Source of the DNA: an uncultured bacterium
Lineage (GTDB): Bacteria > Patescibacteriota > Gracilibacteria > Absconditabacterales > Absconditicoccaceae
Direction: 5' to 3'
Assembly (NCBI GenBank): GCA_937862565.1
Contig: CALMFT010000032.1
Coordinates: 67,175 to 128,201 of the forward strand
Length of the DNA stretch: 61,027 nt
Made by a program: the position numbers and the translations under genes. Below, in pieces: positions 33,205 to 43,894 of the stretch (position 1 is the stretch's first letter; each line of letters opens with the position of its first letter). Under the pieces are notes generated by a model that worked only from the letters and a program-made list of their open reading frames with translations, was not told the DNA's origin and did not search any database.

Positions 33205-33254
33205 ATTCTATTATACTTACAATGCATTTTTAATGCAAATTTTTATTATTCAGA

Positions 33255-34115
33255 TTATATATTTCCTCCAGCTAAATCTTGCTCATCTCAAGGAATATTA
33301 GTTTGAATTGCCTGTAATCTTACTTGGGTATTGTGGTAAGCACCAATGCTATCAATGACTTCATGAAATCAGGGAAGCTTCACATTCCCTTGGTAAGAAA
33401 AACATACACTTCCTTCATATTTTAAATCGTTAATAACCTTTACTCTTATTTGTTGAATTTCTGGATCTCACAATGCTTTCGTAAAGAAATCACTATAATC
33501 TATCAAACGAATTGTATCTTGTGAGTTTATTTCAATAATTTTATCATATTGACTTGGTTCTCATTCTTTATTGGTCGCCTGTAAAGCAATTTTATAAGTT
33601 TTGAGTCCATAGGTATGAAGTGTAATATACTCATAGCTTGTCAAAGTTTTGTAAGTTTTTGATGATGTCAGTTTTCATTCTGATTCAGCATTGGATTGGT
33701 CATCTTTAAAAAAGAATAAACTTGAGATGAGTTTATTGGAATTGGTAATATACCCAACATTTTCATTACATTCAATAATGTTTGATGTAATTTGTTCTGT
33801 TTGACCCACTATAGTACTATGAGTCTTGAGGTCTGAAGCAAAGTAACATGTATCAGCAATACAATTGAGATTTTTAGTGACAGTTGTGCTTCCTGATCAC
33901 TGAGTATCTTCAAATCCAAAACCATGATTCTTGGCTTTTACTAATTGTAATTCAAGTCCTGCATTTGCTAGATAGAAAGCTTGTTGATAATCATGAAAAG
34001 TATTGGTAAAAGCTAACATCGATTTTATATAAATCATTACTATAAGTCCTATCAATCCAGTAATGATTAACAAAAATAAAGTAATAATAAGTATTGATCA
34101 TTTTGGCTTTTGCAT
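33255..34115 (-). CDS. PilX-like pilus assembly protein
   Basis: A 286-residue protein. The N-terminus (QKPKGSILIITLFLLIITGL) has the short basic leader, Gly-Ser and long hydrophobic helix of PilX_N-type minor pilins, without the GFTLIE motif of classical prepilins. A conserved YLANAGLELQL segment follows at about residue 50, typical of this family (YxAEAGLE). The rest is a beta-rich domain with four cysteines. About nine TGA codons encode Gly. With the GspJ-type pilin at 3.5-4.1 kb it supports a type IV pilus in this organism. Confidence 0.78.
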
Positions 34116-34150
34116 TGCGAATATAACAAAAATAATCAGAAATTATAAAA

Positions 34151-35458
34151 TTATGGAGTAAGTCTATTTCTATCTCTTGGGAATAATTCTGCTTCTTTGA
34201 TGTTGTTCAAACCTATCATTTTTTGTACTAGTCTTGCGATACCAAAACCAAAGCCTCCTTCCATAGGCATACCATATTTGAATGAATCAAGATAGTCTGT
34301 GAGACCTGGATTTTCTGGATCGTAGCCCTGATCTTTTATTTGTTGAATAAGCTTATCATAGTTTGTTTGTCTCATAGGAACTGTAGCAACTTCTACCCCA
34401 CGGAAGAGTAAATCTGCTCTTTGAGCGATTTCTGGATCTTTAGGGTCTTGAATATGGTAAAATTTAGCTTCAGACCAAGGGAATTCTGTTACGATAACCG
34501 CTTGTGAACCTCGATGAGTTTCACTATACGCACAGATGAATTTTTCCTCTGCTGAATTGAGATCGCCTTCATTTCTATAATCCTCTCCCGTCTCTTTAAA
34601 CATCAGCTCATGTAAATCTTTTACTGTAATTTGAGGTGTAGTTTCACTCAATAAAGGCTTTGTAGCTCATAAAGAATTTAAATGATCTGATCATTTTTCT
34701 CGTACATCAGATACTACTGTATTCAAGAAGTTCCCAATGAATGATAGTAAGTACTCGAAGTCGATAAATCACATTTCCACATCAAGCATGAGAATCTCTG
34801 TAAGATGTCTAGCGCTATTACTTTTTTCTGCTCTATATGCTTTTCCTATTTCATATACTCTTTCAAACACTGGTACCATCATTTGTTTGTAAAACTGAGG
34901 GCTTTGGGCAAGATATGCTTTCTTCTCAAAATAATCCAATGAGAATACTTCTGCTCCTCCTTCAGTAGGGAATCCAATAAGTTTTGGAGTCGTAATTTGA
35001 GTAAAATCATGAGCATCAAAAAATGATCTGATACTTTTTTCTACAAGCGCAGATATTTTGAAAATAGCTTGTTGTTTGGGATGACGTAAGGTTACTACCC
35101 TATTATCGATCATAGTATCCATCTCCAAAGCTAAATCTTCTTTACTGATATCAATTCCATGAACATGATGGCAGGCTTCCAGAACATTTAAAGTAGCATA
35201 CTGTACTTCTTTACCAAACTTCTTGTTACCAGCTGCCTCGGTAGGAATACCTTCTACCTCAATTACAGTTCCTGTATAACATCCATCAAGTTTAGCAATT
35301 TCATCAGCTTGATCCAAAATAATCTGACACAAACCAGATCTATCTCTTAAGATTAAAAACGCAATTTTACCCAAATTTCTAAAATCATGTAAAAATCATT
35401 GTAAAACAATTTTATTTCAATAGTGTTGATCAATCTGTGATATAAGAGTACGAGTCAT
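34151..35458 (-). CDS. aspS: Aspartate-tRNA ligase, archaeal (non-discriminating) type
   Basis: A 435-residue class IIb synthetase. The OB-fold anticodon-binding domain covers residues 1-105 (GFLHDFRNLGKIAFLILRDR). The catalytic part has LAQSPQFYKQMM, the motif 2 FERVYEIGKAYRAEKSNSAR with HLTEILMLDVEMGF, and motif 3 ending GFGFGIARLVQKMIGL. Its length and the AQSPQ and GTEGGAE-like (FPTEGGAEVF) motifs fit the archaeal/AspRS2 type rather than the 590-residue bacterial type. Such enzymes often charge both tRNA-Asp and tRNA-Asn, with GatCAB finishing Asn-tRNA; that is an inference here. Confidence 0.9.
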
Positions 35459-35626
35459 GGAAAAATTACTTTAAATTTAAATCTCTCAATACATAACAAT
35501 ATAAAGTGATTTTACAAGAAAGATTAGAAATTATCATAAGAAAAATTATACACAAAAGGATTACAATGTTGTAGTAGAATCATCAATCAAAAAGCAAATA
35601 TTTTTATATTATAAGATCAGATTATT

Positions 35627-36010
35627 GTGAATATTATTTCTATAGATTACGGGACTAAGCAGGTAGGTTTGGCTTATTGTAAAGGAGAAGGCATTCCTTT
35701 GCCATTGGGAAATCTTGATAATGATGGGGATTTATGGTTTAGTATTATGGGTCAAATTGCTCAAAAACAAGCCAAAATAGTATTGGTAGGCTACCCTAAA
35801 GATGAAGGCATGAGAGCTAAGATAGACAAGTTTATACAGACTTTGCTGATCATGGATGCAGAATTAGAAGTAATCAAAATCGATGAAAACTACACTTCTG
35901 TACAAGCGCAAGCTATCACGGGAGAAGTTAAAAAACATGTTGCTCACGATACATTAGCTGCCATGGAACTCATCAATAGATATCAAAATAAGACTGGAAT
36001 AATTAGTTAA
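35627..36010 (+). CDS. ruvX: YqgF/RuvX-family nuclease (pre-16S rRNA processing)
   Basis: A 127-residue RNase H-fold protein starting at GTG. The motifs ISIDYGTKQVGLAYC, VLVGYP, IDENYTSVQAQ and HDTLAAMELI cover the family's four conserved blocks, including the first and last acidic residues. YqgF takes part in maturing the 5' end of 16S rRNA. An ATAATCTGA copy (minus orientation) sits two bases before the start. It contains no TGA. tilS follows after 44 bases. Confidence 0.9.
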   Translation: MNIISIDYGTKQVGLAYCKGEGIPLPLGNLDNDGDLWFSIMGQIAQKQAKIVLVGYPKDEGMRAKIDKFIQTLLIMDAELEVIKIDENYTSVQAQAITGEVKKHVAHDTLAAMELINRYQNKTGIIS

Positions 36011-36054
36011 TAAGCATGATTTCAACAATCAATTTTAGTTTTTCATAGTAAAAT

Positions 36055-37353
36055 TTGAAACTTGAACTCACTTCATGAATCCAATCCTACCTAAAATGAC
36101 TATCCGATAAAACAATAGTGATTTGATTTTCTGGATGACCAGATAGCATAGCAACATATAATCTGATTTTAAAATATTATCAAGAACAAACTCGAGATAC
36201 GAGTAAGATTTTTTTAGCACATTTTAATCATAAAGCACGCGAAGAAAGCAATCAAGAAGCAGATTTTATCAAAGAAAATTATAAAAATACTTTACTGGGA
36301 GAATATAGTAAAAAAAGTAATAAAGAAGCAGATTATAGAAAAGAAAGACATGATTTTTTTCGTAAATGTTTGATCGATAAAGATACTAAAACTTTAATTT
36401 TGGGACATAATCTCACGGATAGATTGGAAACCACCCTACTCAATATTGAGCGTGGCGCCTGACCCAATGGTATAGGGAATATGGAAGAGATAGGACAAAA
36501 AGAATATCTTTTGGATTCTCAATATACGATACTCAGACCATTGTTAAGCTTTCCTAAATTTCAGATTATTAAATATTGCGAAGCTCATGATCTCAAATAT
36601 TTTATTGATAAAACAAACGATGATATTACCGTTTCCAAAAGGAATAAAATCAGAGCTGAAATTATCAAACCCTTAGAACAAGGAGATAAAGCTCCTCTCA
36701 AGAATCGGATAGATAAGTATACTTCCAACGCTCCTTGGGAAGAACAGATAGAAATTTATGAACTTTTTCAAGTTCCAAATGTAGAGTTTCGGGAGCAACT
36801 TCAAGAGTGGTATACTTTATTTTATACTCACCCAAACTCTCTTAGATTCTATCACAAAAGGATACATTTAGCAGATTACTTTGGTTTTGAATATCTTTAT
36901 AAGATTAATAATGTGTTGTCGCTTGATGATCTTATTGAACTCCTCAAAGCAATTCATGAATATGGAAATACTACGAGTGCACGTTTGCAGGAATATCTGC
37001 GTTTTATCCGCAACTCCAAATCAGGTTATAAAATGATCTGAAAACGAAAATTTTTTCATTGTCATGGATGGATGTATCTTATTTTAGAAAATTCAAAAGA
37101 AAATATTGGACAAGCACTACAGTTTTGGTTACAATGAGAGTATAAGAATAATTTGGATCAAATAAGAACAATTGACTTAGATCTTGATTATTACAAAGGA
37201 AAACCGATAAATAAATACTTAATCAACAATAAAGTACCTATCTTTGTGAGAAAGTTTGTACCCGTACAGATAGATAATACTGGAAAGATAATAAAAACCT
37301 TGATTCAACCCGTACTCGACAAAATTCATGAATGATTGAATGGCAAGCTTTAG
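36055..37353 (+). CDS. tilS: tRNA(Ile)-lysidine synthase
   Basis: A 432-residue ATP pyrophosphatase that converts C34 of tRNA-Ile to lysidine. The PP-loop is IVIGFSGGPDSIAT (residues 21-34), where two of the glycines (G24 and G28) are TGA. LILGHNLTDRLETTLLNIER supplies the second conserved motif with His and Arg, and RPLLSFPKFQIIKYCE the third. The start is TTG 36055, the first start after an in-frame TAA. The C-terminal 150 residues are the substrate-binding domain. It overlaps the Nudix gene by 14 bases. Confidence 0.92.
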
Positions 37354-37948
37354 TGGATGATATAGCAGCGGATCAACTCCAGCACGACTTTTACGTAAAC
37401 AAAAAAAAGCTATAAAACTTGCAGGGCAAAAGCTTCAAGAAATTGATAAAAAATATAGTAGCAAGATACTTAAAGATGATATACAAGCAGAGAATTTGTT
37501 GAACGAAATTTCAGAAATAAAAATAATCTGAGGAACAACCGTGTGATCTATTATCGTGAATTGAGATAGTAAAGTAATATTAGTGCAAACTAAAGATGAA
37601 ATTTGGGGCTTACCTAAAGGAGGAATTGGTAATAATGAAACTGAAGAGGAATGTATGCGAAGAGTAACTCAAGAAGAAACTGGATTAAAAAAAGAAGATC
37701 TAAAACTAATACAAAGATTGGGCCAGTATGTAGGATATTCCACAAACCACAATATACATAAAAACTATATTTGGTACCTTGTTTTAGATCCTAATCCTAG
37801 TAGCGCACTTATGAGTGAAGATAATAAAATCATCAAGGTGGAAAAATTTGACACAGAAACAGTTTTGGATATAATGAAGAGTGAACATCAGAAAATATTC
37901 TTAGGCCAAAATAAAGCGATCATTGACTCTTTGATTAGTTCTGAATAG
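37340..37948 (+). CDS. Nudix hydrolase
   Basis: A 202-residue protein (ATG 37328 would add four residues). The N-terminus is Ser/Gly-rich, then a charged helix. The Nudix box spans GGIGNNETEEECMRRVTQEE followed by TG. It fits Gx5Ex7RExxEExG except that the Glu after Arg is Val (RVTQEETG), while the metal-binding Glu pair is kept. The domain also has WGLPKGG before the box. The substrate is unknown. TGA encodes Gly in FSGGYSSG and IIGGTTVG. It overlaps the end of tilS. Confidence 0.85.
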
Positions 37949-37977
37949 TAAATCATTTAAACTTTCATCCAAAATAA

Positions 37978-38403
37978 ATGTCAGCCACTACACAACAACT
38001 CGATTTCATCAAAAAATATCTTTCTGAAGACCTTTGGGATACTGCAGGTCAATATGATATTCCTGTAAATTTTATACAAAACATGAAAGAACTTGTGGAG
38101 CTAATTCTCAATTCCAAAAGCATTGATACACCTCAAGAAAAACAATCATGGTTTAGTTTATTACCATTGATGAATGATGAACAAATAGGAAGACTCAACG
38201 ATATTATGACAAAAGAGAAAGCTAAATTTCAAGAAATTCAACAAAATTATGATGAAAAGAAAGTAGAAATCAAAAAGAAATACCTTATGAAACGACAACA
38301 AATAAACCAACAAATGGAAACGACTGAAATTAAAAAAGAAGAAAATGCTAAAGCTGATGAAGAAAATGCTCAAGCAGACGCTTTACTATGAGGATTAAGT
38401 TAG
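37978..38403 (+). CDS. Small coiled-coil protein
   Basis: A 141-residue soluble protein. The first 75 residues look globular (QLDFIKKYLSEDLWDTAGQY). Residues 80-138 are a highly charged helix rich in Lys, Glu and Gln. TGA (LLGGLS) near the end is read as Gly before TAG. It begins 29 bases after the Nudix gene and ends 24 bases before the VirB2-like gene. No family is recognised. Confidence 0.65.
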
Positions 38404-38427
38404 TAAAATTTATAATTATTTACTAAC

Positions 38428-38916
38428 ATGAAATATTATTTTCACAAATTAATCATATGAAGTCTCATTGGGATATTTGGTCTCTTGGCTTTTTTTAGTA
38501 CTACCCATGCTGTAAATGACTTATTAAATAAAGCATTTGATGAAGCTAAAAAATATGATTATATCATCAATCCAGGAAATACTAAAGAAGCGGTCGGATG
38601 ACAAGTATTTAATCCCACTGTAGATATAAATATCCTTTCAGGAGGTAAGCTTAATGATAAAGATAATATAATAAATATTAAAGAGCCTTACTATATCAGA
38701 ATTACTAAATTGATTCTCAGAGTAATGATTGCTATTTCAGTTTCTATAATTATTTTTGCTTGAATTTCCTATGCTCTTGCATTTGGAGAAGGAGCTAAAC
38801 AAAAAAAGGCTCAAGACATGGTTATTTACGCATTGCTTGGAGTGCTACTAGGCTTATGAGCGCTCGCAATCATCCAACTCACCTTGACCATCACTAAGAG
38901 CACCTTATCTATATAA
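38428..38916 (+). CDS. Small exported membrane protein, VirB2/TrbC pilin-like
   Basis: A 162-residue protein. A signal peptide (LIIGSLIGIFGLLAFFSTTH, then AVN) is followed by a polar region of about 70 residues and two closely spaced hydrophobic helices (MIAISVSIIIFAGISYALAF and MVIYALLGVLLGLGALAIIQ). This layout is shared with VirB2/TrbC-type pilins and with small exported proteins common in the Candidate Phyla Radiation. No other type IV secretion gene is in the window. Five TGA codons encode Gly. A terminator follows. Confidence 0.6.
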
Positions 38917-38937
38917 TTTTCTGAACATTCTGATTAC

Positions 38938-38967
38938 AAAAAACCTTCATCAATCAGAAGGTTTTTT
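38938..38967 (+). terminator. Rho-independent terminator
   Basis: AAAAAACCTTC, an eight-base loop, GAAGGTTTTTT. It closes the ruvX-tilS-Nudix-pilin group. Confidence 0.85.
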
Positions 38968-39009
38968 ATTAGTTTTTTATGTAAAGTTTATTATACTATT
39001 TCAGAATAC

Positions 39010-39082
39010 AAAAAGATAGTGTTAATGGTTAGCACAATAGTTTCCGAAACTATTAGTCAGGGTTCGATCCCCTGTCTTTTTG
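39010..39082 (+). tRNA. tRNA-Arg (anticodon CCG)
   Basis: A complete cloverleaf. Acceptor AAAAAGA/TCTTTTT, D stem GTGT/GCAC, anticodon stem ATAGT/ACTAT around the loop TTCCGAA, a four-base variable loop, and T stem CAGGG/CCCTG around TTCGATC. The anticodon CCG reads CGG. CCA is not encoded and must be added. It is separate from the terminator just upstream. Confidence 0.93.
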
Positions 39083-39092
39083 ATTACAGAAA

Positions 39093-39320
39093 TTACTTTT
39101 TCTTAGCATCAAATAATCCAACAACAAGTCATAATACAGAAGAAAAACTATTTTGAAGTACGTTATTTACCATAAATGTAGTTTCTTTTACCGCTCAAGC
39201 AGTTTTATTTACAGTTAACATCAATTTTACTGTCATAATTAATACTACCACACAAATGATTAGAATCAAAGGAGTGAGAAGAGTAGTGATATCCTGAGCA
39301 ATAGTTAGAACTGTTTCCAT
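39093..39320 (-). CDS. Small single-helix membrane protein
   Basis: A 75-residue protein starting METVLTIAQDITTLLTPLIL. One long hydrophobic segment occupies residues 14-36, followed by an amphipathic region similar to small proteins that bind membranes or hold coiled-coil partners (VKETTFMVNNVLQ). Two TGA codons (TAGAVK, VLGLVV) are read as Gly. It ends 10 bases from the tRNA-Arg on the other strand. No family is recognised. Confidence 0.6.
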
Positions 39321-39468
39321 ATTATAAAAATTAGAAAATAATGAATTACTTTATTCAGATTATATAATAATCAGATACATTCAATTGATTAGTATCATAT
39401 AAATTAAGTTTGGTTGACAATAACTATATTAGTTTCATCAAATATTAAAATACTTGGTAAAATACTAT

Positions 39469-41700
39469 TTAAAAATTTATAAGTTTGTTTTCTTGACTCG
39501 AGCTAAAATCTACAAATGCATTATTAATAAAATAACTTATATCTCAAAAATACCCTACTCTATTACCCAAATTCATATACTGCCATTGATCCAGTCCATA
39601 ATTATTTCGTTCGTTACCATAATATTGATTATTTAACTTTAGATAATTAATAATCTGAGTTTTGTAATCTTTGCTACTTATTTCACTAATTCCAGATGTA
39701 GCATTTATAGAAAGTTTTTTGAGACCTGCGAAAGTAGTATCGTAAGTATAGTTTGGGTAACAATATTCTTGACCATAATAATCTTTACTACATGTTTTTT
39801 TCTCTATTTCATTTTGAGTGATAATTGGTAATAAGAGTTGTTTTGTTTTTTCATTCCAAACGAAAACTCTCGGATTATCAATTGCTTCTGTATAACTATT
39901 TTTTCCACCCAAGGTCTTAGTGAACAATTGTTTTATACCTATTTCATTTTTAGTTACCATATTATAATCTACTTCATACAAATCAAGCTTTACTCCATTA
40001 GTTGTAGTTCTTCCATCTTTTTCGATAGTATCTACTCCCAATCATATCAATAATTGTTTACCGTTTTTCATAGCAGAATATGGATGCAAGTATTGACTAA
40101 ATCATGGTATCTTAAGCTCACCCAAGATTTTTGGTTTTCCTACAAGATCAATCACAAACAAAGGATCAATCTGTTTGAAGGTAACAAGATAAAGTTTGTC
40201 TCCAATAAATCTGCTTGATTTAAATTCTTCACCTGGTTCAATATTCAATAACTGACTTTGTAAATTCAAACTAGGATCAAACTTCCATAGATGAGTACTC
40301 AGTTCTGGTGACCAGCTTCTTGTGAGTATTCTAAATTCTCCACTTTCATTTTCATCCATACTATATTGATTGAGTAAGGATCATCTTATTACTGCAGAAT
40401 TCTGGTAAGTTGGTTTACCTTTTATCAGATTATATTTATGAATCAATGAAAATTCGTCAGGAGCTCTCCAGATAAGAGGCATAATACATTTTGCATTTGG
40501 AGGACAACTATTATAATTGTAAGTGTTCAAATTTATAGAATTTACTATATATAATGATTTATCAGTCAAATGAATCTGACCAGCATTACCATAAAATAAG
40601 TTAGTTTGAGTAGGAACATCAGAATTGAGATCTATTGTATGTACCATAGCAATATTGGGATTGAAGTTATTAAGTTTTTCAGGAAGAATATATTGAAGAT
40701 TTGAACATCCAGGATTAGAAGCAAACTTATCAATTTTCCCTGAAGATTTTATAATAGCTTCCATTCCGCTTGGAATAATATTTGAAACGGTAGGTATAGT
40801 ATCAATTGGTTTTTTTTCTTGTAAGGCTCGATAAATTGGTCCTCGGCTAAAGTACAAGTTACTTACGATGTACAATTTACCATCATTGAGTCTTGCATCT
40901 TGGAGCTGTCCAGGAAAATCAAATAATCTGATTATTTTTGGCTGAGTTTTGTTAGCAATATTGAGAACATATACATTTGTTTTTGTATTTGTATCAAAAA
41001 AAGAAGTGCGATCATCAAAATTATTCTCTGTATATCTTGTAGAAACGAGAGCTAAAGTATTATTACTAATGAGTAAGTCAGTTGCATTGAAAGATTTAGG
41101 AAGTCTCATAATCTTGACTACATTTGGTCCTGTAAGATCAAGTTTTGAGTTTTGATAAGGTCCTTTAACGATATATAAAAGTTTCTTCGTGTTGTTTACA
41201 TAATAGATAAAGTCTCCATCATTTTTTACAATATCTGGTTCATCTATTCCTGCTTTTTGAACATTCGTTGAAGAAAAATCAACATCGGCACCTGGATTTG
41301 CTTTTGTCTCATTCGCAACTGATGCGGTAGGAGCAGGATTACTTACAGCCATATCTTCTTGCACACTCATTATTCCGCCGCCACGTCGGTAAGTAGGATA
41401 AGGATTAACAAATTGATCTTTATTTTTCTTAATCCATTCTGTAAGAATAGTATCAAAATTTTCACAACTTGTTACAGACTTGAGGGTGAGACTTTTCTTT
41501 GCGTCGGCAAGCTGAGCAAGGAGTTCTGCTTCTGTCTGATTATTATATTCTTCTACCAATAAATTATCAATAGTCCCAACATTTCCTGGACTCATCTTAG
41601 TATCAGAAGGAGGAGTAGCTGGAGAAACAGAAGGCAAAGACATAGCAAAAGTACTTGAAGTTAATAGCGCTAATGTCAATAAAATACTCAGAAATTTCAT
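39469..41700 (-). CDS. Secreted beta-propeller domain protein (PF09826 type)
   Basis: A 743-residue exported protein. The start is placed at ATG 41700, giving a clean signal peptide MKFLSILLTLALLTSSTFAM; the frame is open upstream, but that stretch carries the terminator of the preceding gene. The family signature is clear: SSTNVQKAGIDEPDIVKNDG followed by YYVNNTKKLLYIV, as in secreted beta-propeller proteins of archaea and bacteria. Repeated blades with GDKLYLV and DGKLYIVS motifs follow. Three TGA codons encode Gly. Its exact role is unknown; extracellular binding is likely. Confidence 0.88.
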
Positions 41701-41729
41701 AAGTAGATTCAAAAAAATTATAAATAAAC

Positions 41730-41763
41730 AAAAAAAGCGTATATATTGGTGTATACGACTTTT
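41730..41763 (-). terminator. Terminator after the CAP protein gene
   Basis: On the minus strand CGTATA, an eight-base loop, TATACG, then GC and a T-run (the A-run at 41730-41736). It separates the CAP gene from the beta-propeller gene. Confidence 0.7.
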
Positions 41764-41785
41764 AAAGTAGGTTTGTGACAAAAAA

Positions 41786-42388
41786 TTAATTAATTGTAGG
41801 GACTGAATAATAAGCAGTTAGAAAATATTTTCCAGTTTTAGGATCAATACTCACTCCAAAACCAGCATCTGTATACTGTTTACTTACTATACTACGATAA
41901 TGAGCGCCATTGTATTTCTTTTCTCCTATAAAAAATTTCCAAGTAGATTCAGCGGCAGCAATAATCTGGGTAGTACAGTCACTATTGTTTTCTTTTGGGC
42001 ATTTCACATATCATCGTCAGATATTTTCGACAACTTTAGTACCAGACTTTTTAGAGAAACGAACTCCCAGAGATTCTGCATATTTTTGGATAAGTTTATA
42101 ATCATAGTATGCCTTGGATCAATATTTATTATGAACAATATAACCAACTCATTTACTAACATTTGACCACGCTTGAGCGCTGCTATTGAGTCCTGTGTTG
42201 GAATCGTAAGTAGGGAGTTTTAGTGCAGTTCTAGTGGTATTAACTTTATCAAGTCGATTCTTTTGGAATAAATTGAGATCCACAGTAACAGTTTTATTTG
42301 AAGATGAGAAACTTGCTTGATCAGCATAAACTAAACTTGTAGTAGCTAATATAAGTCCTAGACACAGAAATAAGATTATTTTTTTCAT
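41786..42388 (-). CDS. Secreted CAP/SCP-domain protein
   Basis: A 200-residue protein with signal peptide MKKIILFLCLGLILATTSLV (cleavage after YA); ATG 42394 is an alternative start. The CAP fold (PR-1/SCP family) is indicated by NTTRTALKLPTYDSNTGLNS, ENIGRGYVK, HYRSIVSKQYTDAGFGVSID and TAYYSVPTIN at the end. The His of HYRSI and the Glu of VVENIG match the family's cavity residues. A Cys pair (KCPKENNSDCT) could form a disulfide. Four TGA codons encode Gly. CAP proteins are extracellular; their activity varies. Confidence 0.88.
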
Positions 42389-42491
42389 AATCATCTTTTT
42401 ATTAATGCTAAAATATTTAGTATAGATAAAGTATATTTTAAGTAGTCAAGAATAAATAGTAATTTTTATAATAATTATATCAACAAAATTT

Positions 42492-43829
42492 ATGAGCGGA
42501 CAAAGTATCTATATACATATACCATTTTGTAATTACAAATGTGATTATTGTAATTTTTTTGTTCTCCAAACATCTCATCCAAATTTTCAAAATAATCTGA
42601 TCAGAGAATATACTCAAGCACTTTACAAACAGATTGATTTTTGGAATAGTAAGCTCGGTAAACAGGAAATAAAAACTATCTATTTTGGAGGTGGAACTCC
42701 CCTTCTCATAGGCGGAGTAGAAATATTTAAAATTATTGATTACCTGTTAAAGATACGATGATCTGAATTTTTGGAAGAAATCACCATCGAGCTCAATCCT
42801 GATCCTTTTGAAGAGACGCTCGCTTTTGTGGAAGAAATCTCCAAAAGATACTCTCAAGCTCCGAGAATAAGATTCTCATTTGGTCTACAAACATTTGATG
42901 ATGAGATTTTGGAAATGAGTGGAAGAAAATATAACTACAATCAACTCAAAGGATATTTACGTAGTTTACAAAAAATAAAAAGCGCTCATATTTGCTACAA
43001 CTTTGATTTCATAAGTTTCTGAACATTATCAGAAGAAGCAAAGCAAGGAGGACGCGGATGGAATGAGAGTAAGTTGGAGTTCTTTGAAGATTTTGTCATG
43101 AGTCAGATGGCTGATAGTTTTAGTCTGTATATGCTTGAACTTTTTCCATGAAGTAAACGACATAAAGAAAGCTGATCAGAAGAAGGAAGTAAAACAGAGT
43201 CTAATTTAGAACATATTGAAAAAAGCGGAATTACTGGTAATCCACTCAGTATGGGAACAAATGAAAAATTCAAACAGTGTATCAATCCTGATGAAGACAA
43301 GGTAATGTTTGAGTATACAGTATTATCAGATATCATACAATGAGGTGGATACCATAGATATGAGGTGAGTAACTATGCCTTACTAGGAAAACAATCCATT
43401 CACAATATGACCTATCGAACGATGGGCAGTTACCTGGGATTGGGGGCGAGCGCGAGCGGATTCTTGAAGAACATTGATGGAGAGATTTTTGGGATACAAT
43501 CTAAAGACTGAGAAAAAAAAACACTTGATGCAGTAAGATATACGAATACAACTAACATCAACGAATATATAAAAGGCAATAGTCTGGATCCACAAAAAAC
43601 TCAGATTATCACTCCTTACGAAGAAGCATTTGAGAAGTTTATGCTCGGAATAAGAAGTTCTGGGATTGAGGATTGTAGCGTATTTGAATGTATACTCGTG
43701 GATAATCGAAAACAAAAACTCGACCACTATGAAGAAGCCGGTTTATGCAAAGTTGATGGGAATAAAGTAAGACTCACCAACGATGGCTACAATGTAGCCA
43801 ATAGAATTATTAGTGAGTTGTTGAAATAG
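42492..43829 (+). CDS. hemW: Radical SAM protein HemW (coproporphyrinogen oxidase-like)
   Basis: A 445-residue radical SAM enzyme. The iron-sulfur motif C13-x3-C17-x2-C20 is in IHIPFCNYKCDYCNF, and GGGTP follows at about residue 86. HemW-type features are YEVSNYALLGKQSIHN and the GLGASASGFL loop. HemW is a heme chaperone rather than the true oxidase, and no other heme genes are seen here. About nine TGA codons encode Gly; the FISFGTL segment is one example. It converges on the DGR-like gene. Confidence 0.9.
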
Positions 43830-43868
43830 CCTTTCTATGCGAGCCCAAAATTGTCATAAGGGACAAAT

Positions 43869-43883
43869 CTTCGCTTTGCGAAG
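43869..43883 (-). other. Hairpin just downstream of the variable region
   Basis: CTTCGC-AAA-GCGAAG on the gene strand, a perfect six-pair stem located 11 bases after the stop codon of the DGR-like target gene. Diversity-generating retroelements often carry a GC-rich hairpin directly after the variable repeat. No T-run follows, so it is a poor terminator. Confidence 0.5.
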
Positions 43884-43894
43884 GTTTTGGAGTC

